Shown in pieces: positions 60,448-64,000 of a DNA stretch of 64,000 bases; the stretch's first letter is position 1, and each line of letters opens with the position of its first letter. The stretch is from assembly GCF_009695745.1 (NCBI RefSeq), contig NZ_VUNH01000008.1, positions 62,001-126,000 on the forward strand, written 5' to 3'. A program made the position numbers and the translations under genes. This stretch comes from Pyramidobacter porci (GTDB lineage Bacteria > Synergistota > Synergistia > Synergistales > Dethiosulfovibrionaceae). Under the pieces are notes generated by a model. That model did not search any database and was not told the origin of the DNA. It saw nothing but the letters and a program-made list of their open reading frames with translations.

Positions 60448-61803
60448 TTAGCCCTCGACAATCCTCAGGCAGGCGTCGCGGAAGCACTCGCACAGCGTGG
60501 GATGCGCGTGGATGGAATAGGCCACGTCGCGCGCGGTCAGCCCCTTGGACACGGCCAGCGCCGCTTCGCCCAGCAGAGACGCCGCTTCCGGCCCCATGAT
60601 GTGCACGCCCAGCAGCACGCCGTCGGCCTTGCGCGCGACGACCTTGACGAAGCCGTCGCCCTCGCCCATGGCCAGCGCCATGCCGTTGGCGGCGAAGTAG
60701 GCGCGCGAGGTCGCGTAGTCGATGCCGCGGGATTTTGCTTCCTCTTCGGTAAGGCCGACGGTCCCGACTTCCGGCTCGATGAACACGCAGGCGGGCAGGG
60801 CGTCGAGGTTGACGGCGTACTCGCCGCCGGTCATGCTGCTGACGGCCGCCAGCGCCTGATACTCGGCCAGGTGCGCCAGCATGGCGCCGCCGGTACAGTC
60901 GCCGATGGCCCAGACGCCGTCGACGGAGGCGCGCATCTGCGCGTCTACGGCGAGGCAGCCTTTTTCGATCTTCACGCCGCTGTTTTCCAGGCCGTAGCCC
61001 TCGAGGATCGGCGTCATGCTGGAGCCGACGATGAGGCGGTCGCAACGCTCCTCGAACGGCTCGTCTTTCGACGTGCCGCGCAGGATCAGGCCGTCGCCGT
61101 CGGCCACGGCTTCCGTCAAGCGCACGTAGTCTTTGACGACGGTCTTGCGGCGCTTGACGGCCAGGGCGACCTTTTTCTTGATGTCGCCGTCGAGGCGGCG
61201 CAGGATCTGATCGGAATGCTTGAGCAGGATCACCTTTTTCCCCAGCCCCTGCAGGATCATGCCCATTTCCAGCGCGATGACGCCGGCGCCGAGCACGGCC
61301 ACGGTCTGCACGGCGGCGTTGCGCTCGGGATCCCAGAGCTGCGGATCGGTGATGGCCCAGTCGCCGGTCAGCACCTGGGGCAGGTCGTTGCCGACGAACT
61401 CGGGGCGCACGGAACGCGCGCCGACGGCGATCAGCAGGCGTTTGCCTTCGATCTGTTCCGTCGTGCCGTCGTCGTGGGCGACGGTCATTTTTTTGGTCCC
61501 TTCCCATTGGGTGACGACGCCGGTCCCGCGCAGCACTTTGACGCCGGCCATCTTCATGAGCTGGGCGTTGCCCTTGCGCAGCGTGTCGATCACGCCTTCG
61601 AGGCGCGTCCACAGCCCTTCGCGCGCGCCCTTGCCGCCGATCACGTGGGAATAGAGGGCTTTGGTGGGGATGCAGCCGCGGTTCAGGCAGGTGCCGCCGA
61701 GGTGGGCTTTTTCCACGAGCGCGACCTGCATGCCGTGATGCGCCGCCAGCTCCGCGGCGCGCGTGCCGCCGGGGCCGCCGCCGAGAACGATCAGATCATA
61801 CAT
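60448..61803 (-). CDS. lpdA: Dihydrolipoyl dehydrogenase (E3), second copy
   Basis: 451 residues. FAD-binding LGGGPGGTRAAELAAHHG at 8, redox disulfide GGTCLNRGCIPTK near 37, NAD-binding LGAGVIALEMGMILQGLG near 174, second FAD motif WAIGDCTGGAMLAH near 296 and catalytic His in SIHAHPTLCECFRDA near 430. Differs widely from the E3 at 37814 outside these motifs. Location next to gcvPA/gcvPB on the same strand makes it the likely L-protein of the glycine cleavage system. AGGAGG lies 6 bases before the ATG at 61803. Confidence 0.93.
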   Translation of the reverse strand: MYDLIVLGGGPGGTRAAELAAHHGMQVALVEKAHLGGTCLNRGCIPTKALYSHVIGGKGAREGLWTRLEGVIDTLRKGNAQLMKMAGVKVLRGTGVVTQWEGTKKMTVAHDDGTTEQIEGKRLLIAVGARSVRPEFVGNDLPQVLTGDWAITDPQLWDPERNAAVQTVAVLGAGVIALEMGMILQGLGKKVILLKHSDQILRRLDGDIKKKVALAVKRRKTVVKDYVRLTEAVADGDGLILRGTSKDEPFEERCDRLIVGSSMTPILEGYGLENSGVKIEKGCLAVDAQMRASVDGVWAIGDCTGGAMLAHLAEYQALAAVSSMTGGEYAVNLDALPACVFIEPEVGTVGLTEEEAKSRGIDYATSRAYFAANGMALAMGEGDGFVKVVARKADGVLLGVHIMGPEAASLLGEAALAVSKGLTARDVAYSIHAHPTLCECFRDACLRIVEG

Positions 61804-61828
61804 GTGTCTTCCTCCTGTCATATTGCAA

Positions 61829-61902
61829 AAAACGCGAAACGAAGCGCCGCGGGGAGCCGCCTGTGGCGAAAAATCCCCCGCGGCGCGGCCGCTTCGCGTT
61901 TT
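61829..61902 (-). terminator. Hairpin between gcvPB and the E3 gene
   Basis: AAAACGCGAA (61829-61838) pairs with TTCGCGTTTT (61893-61902), and an inner GCGCCGCGGGG pairs with CCCCGCGGCGC, giving a long interrupted stem. Its T/A end is only about 20 bases before the E3 ribosome site, so it may reduce rather than abolish read-through. Confidence 0.7.
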
Positions 61903-61919
61903 AGCGTTTCACTTCAATG

Positions 61920-63380
61920 CTAGAACTGCCAGCGCAGAACCGGATGACGCGCCGCTTCGGTTTCGTCAGGACGCGCGATCACAGTGCTGTGCGGTTTGGA
62001 ATGGAACTCTTCCGCGCCCTTGGCTTTGCCCTCTTCAACGATCTTCTGCAGAGCGTCGACAAAGCCGTCGAGAGTTTCCTTGGATTCGGTCTCCGTCGGC
62101 TCGATCATCAGCGCTTCGTGGACGATGAGCGGGAAGTAGGTCGTGGGCGGGTGGTAGCCGGCGTCGATCAGAGCCTTGGCGACGTCCATGGTGGACACAC
62201 CGGTCTCGTGCTTCAGTTCGCTGCCGTCGGCCACGAATTCGTGCTTGCAGAAGCCGTTGACGGCGAGCGGGTAGAACTTTTTGATCTTCGCGGCCAGATA
62301 GTTGGCGTTCAGAACGGCGATGTCGGAAACTTCTTTCAGCCCGGCGGCGCCGAGATTGCGGATGTACGCGTAGGCGCGCACCAGCACGCCGAAGTTGCCG
62401 TAGAAGCTGCGCACGCTGCCGATGCTCTTGGGATGCTCGGCCTTCGTCTCCAGCGAATAGGCGCCGTCCTTGCGGACCACGATGGGCGTGGGCAGATAGG
62501 GCAGCAGCTTTTCGTTGACGCCGACCGCGCCCGCGCCGGGGCCGCCGCCGCCGTGCGGCGTGCTGAAGGTCTTGTGCAGGTTGAGGTGCAGCACGTCGAA
62601 GCCCATGTCGCCGGGGCGCACCTGGCCGACGATGGCGTTGGCGTTGGCGCCGTCGTAGTAGCACAGGCCGCCGGCCCTGTGGATCATGTCGGTCAGCTCG
62701 AGGATATTCTTCTCGAAGATGCCCAGCGTGTTGGGATTGGTCAACATCAACCCGGCCACGGTGTCGTCCATCAGCTTGGCCAGTTCGTTCAAGTCGACCA
62801 TGCCGTCCTTGTCGGAAGGAACGGCTACCGGCTCGAAGCCGGTGACGGTGGCCGAAGCGGGGTTGGTGCCGTGGGCGGAGTCTGGGACGATGATCTTGGT
62901 GCGCTTGAGGTCGCCGCGGTCTTCGTGGTACTTCTTGATCAGCATCAGGCCGGTCTGTTCGCCGTGAGCGCCGGCGGCCGGCTGCAGCGAGACGGCCGAC
63001 ATGCCGGTGATCTCCGCCAGCATCGCGGACAGGTCGTGGATCAGGCCGAGCGCCCCCTGCACAGTGCTTTCCGGCTGTAGCGGGTGGATGCGGGCGAATC
63101 CAGGCAGGCGGGCGGCCGCTTCGTTGATCTTGGGATTGTACTTCATGGTGCAGGAACCGAGCGGATAAAAGCCTTCGTCGACGGAGAAGTTCAGGTGTGA
63201 CAGGCGCGTGAAGTGGCGCACCACGTCCACTTCCGCCATCTCCGGCAGACGGGGAGCCTGGGCGCGGGCCATGCCGCCGAGCGCGTTCGCCGGCGCGGCG
63301 GGAACGTCGAGCCTGGGCAGCGAGTAACCGACGCGGCCGGGACGGCTGGCTTCGAACAGGGATTCAACAGAGCGGAGCAT
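61920..63380 (-). CDS. gcvPB: Glycine dehydrogenase (decarboxylating) subunit 2
   Basis: 486 residues, the C-terminal half of P-protein in organisms with a split enzyme. [17 protein letters not shown] near 91, [18 protein letters not shown] near 133, [18 protein letters not shown] near 165, [11 protein letters not shown] near 240, and the PLP-binding lysine in [19 protein letters not shown] near 262. Decarboxylates glycine and loads the aminomethyl group onto lipoylated H-protein. The start codon shares a base with the gcvPA stop (TAATG), so the two halves are made together. Confidence 0.96.
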   Translation of the reverse strand: MLRSVESLFEASRPGRVGYSLPRLDVPAAPANALGGMARAQAPRLPEMAEVDVVRHFTRLSHLNFSVDEGFYPLGSCTMKYNPKINEAAARLPGFARIHPLQPESTVQGALGLIHDLSAMLAEITGMSAVSLQPAAGAHGEQTGLMLIKKYHEDRGDLKRTKIIVPDSAHGTNPASATVTGFEPVAVPSDKDGMVDLNELAKLMDDTVAGLMLTNPNTLGIFEKNILELTDMIHRAGGLCYYDGANANAIVGQVRPGDMGFDVLHLNLHKTFSTPHGGGGPGAGAVGVNEKLLPYLPTPIVVRKDGAYSLETKAEHPKSIGSVRSFYGNFGVLVRAYAYIRNLGAAGLKEVSDIAVLNANYLAAKIKKFYPLAVNGFCKHEFVADGSELKHETGVSTMDVAKALIDAGYHPPTTYFPLIVHEALMIEPTETESKETLDGFVDALQKIVEEGKAKGAEEFHSKPHSTVIARPDETEAARHPVLRWQF

Positions 63381-64000
63381 TAGCGGTCACCTCCTGCGGC
63401 GATCGACACAAGGCGGTCGATTTCTTCTTTCGTACGCTGTTCGGTCACAGCCAGCAGCCAGGCGTTGCCGAGTTCGGGGCGGATTTTGGAGAGGTCGAGG
63501 CCGCCGAGGATCCCGGCTTCGAGCAGGCGCGCGTTGAGGCTGGCAACGGGTTCGTCGCAGATCAACACGACTTCGCGGAACGCGGGAGCGCCGGGAAAAG
63601 CCAGACGGAATTTGCCGGTCTTCACCAGCGCGTCCACGGCGTAAGCCGTTTTAGCCAAGATCTGCTCGTCCACTTCGCGCAGTCCCTGCGGCCCCATCAG
63701 GCTGAGGTAGACCGAGGCGGCGACGATGCACAAGTTCTGGTTGGAGCAGATATTCGACGTGGCCTTCTCGCGGCGGATGTGCTGCTCGCGGGCCTGCAGC
63801 GTGAGCACGTAGCAGTTGCGCCCCTTGACGTCCTTGGTCTGGCCGACGATGCGGCCGGGCATCTTGCGCATCAGTTTCTTGGTGGCGGCCATGAAGCCGA
63901 AGGCAGGGCCGCCGAAACTGACGTTGCTGCCGACGCTCTGCCCGTCGCCGACGACCACGTCCGCGCCGAGCTCGCCGGGAGCCTTGAGGCAGCCCAGCGC
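63380..64000 (-). CDS. gcvPA: Glycine dehydrogenase (decarboxylating) subunit 1, C-terminal part
   Basis: The 3' 206 codons of gcvPA; the 5' part lies beyond the right edge. Visible family stretches: [60 protein letters not shown] (all conserved in GcvPA) and [19 protein letters not shown]. GcvPA and GcvPB together form the active P-protein. gcvT and gcvH, normally next to it, would be expected to the right of the window. Confidence 0.95.
   Translation of the reverse strand, partial: ALGCLKAPGELGADVVVGDGQSVGSNVSFGGPAFGFMAATKKLMRKMPGRIVGQTKDVKGRNCYVLTLQAREQHIRREKATSNICSNQNLCIVAASVYLSLMGPQGLREVDEQILAKTAYAVDALVKTGKFRLAFPGAPAFREVVLICDEPVASLNARLLEAGILGGLDLSKIRPELGNAWLLAVTEQRTKEEIDRLVSIAAGGDR

Overview
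This is a GC-rich bacterial chromosome segment that fits an anaerobic, amino-acid-fermenting member of the Synergistota (Pyramidobacter/Jonquetella type). That placement is an inference from gene content and cannot be proven here. It rests on an rnfCDGEAB cluster, a split glycine decarboxylase (gcvPA/gcvPB), many amidohydrolases, peptidases and amino-acid or peptide transporters, an SLH-type envelope protein at the left edge, and almost no sugar catabolism. Three parS-like palindromes (14173, 34491, 47581) suggest the window lies in the origin-proximal part of the chromosome. I see no tRNA, rRNA, CRISPR array or prophage.

Layout. 1-1.2 kb: start of an SLH-protein gene and an orphan IS3-type OrfA. 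1.2-7.4 kb: YhcH-like protein, HD hydrolase, lytic transglycosylase, then thiamine genes (thiN, then a TPP riboswitch followed by thiE-thiD). 7.5-14.1 kb: two YtcJ-like amidohydrolases flanking an APC permease, and two tandem TSUP exporters. 14.2-20 kb: two tandem M20 amidohydrolases, two membrane proteins and a PucR regulator, all on the minus strand. 20.5-25.4 kb: membrane protein, LarA-like enzyme, HisC-like aminotransferase, RlmN and a small membrane protein. 25.6-34.3 kb: a GntR regulator convergent with an eight-gene operon (creatininase-family hydrolase, nitrilase, RraA-like lyase, complete peptide-type ABC importer).

34.5-47.5 kb: lipoate ligase, then an acetoin-dehydrogenase-type module. 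Minus-strand genes encode a PocR-domain sensor kinase, a response regulator, E3, a short-chain dehydrogenase and a GldA homologue. Divergent plus-strand genes encode a Lin0512 protein, AcoA, AcoB, AcoX, E2 and a second GldA. 47.6-53.8 kb: a 160-bp element with terminal inverted repeats, a secreted protein, an MFS permease, an isoprenylcysteine-methyltransferase-like protein, an OmpR/histidine-kinase pair and a MerR regulator with a clear operator. 54-59 kb: rnfCDGEAB. 59.1-64 kb: a decayed fic gene, an alpha/beta hydrolase, a second E3, gcvPB and the 3' part of gcvPA.

How it fits together. Imported peptides and acylated or amidated amino acids would be opened by the M20, YtcJ, nitrilase and creatininase-family hydrolases. 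Glycine goes through GcvP/E3, and acetoin or a related alpha-keto compound through AcoABC/E3. Both complexes need lipoate (LplA), and the Aco complex needs thiamine diphosphate (thiN/E/D). Reduced carriers can be coupled to ion transport by Rnf. Many operons end in unusually long, often perfect hairpins.
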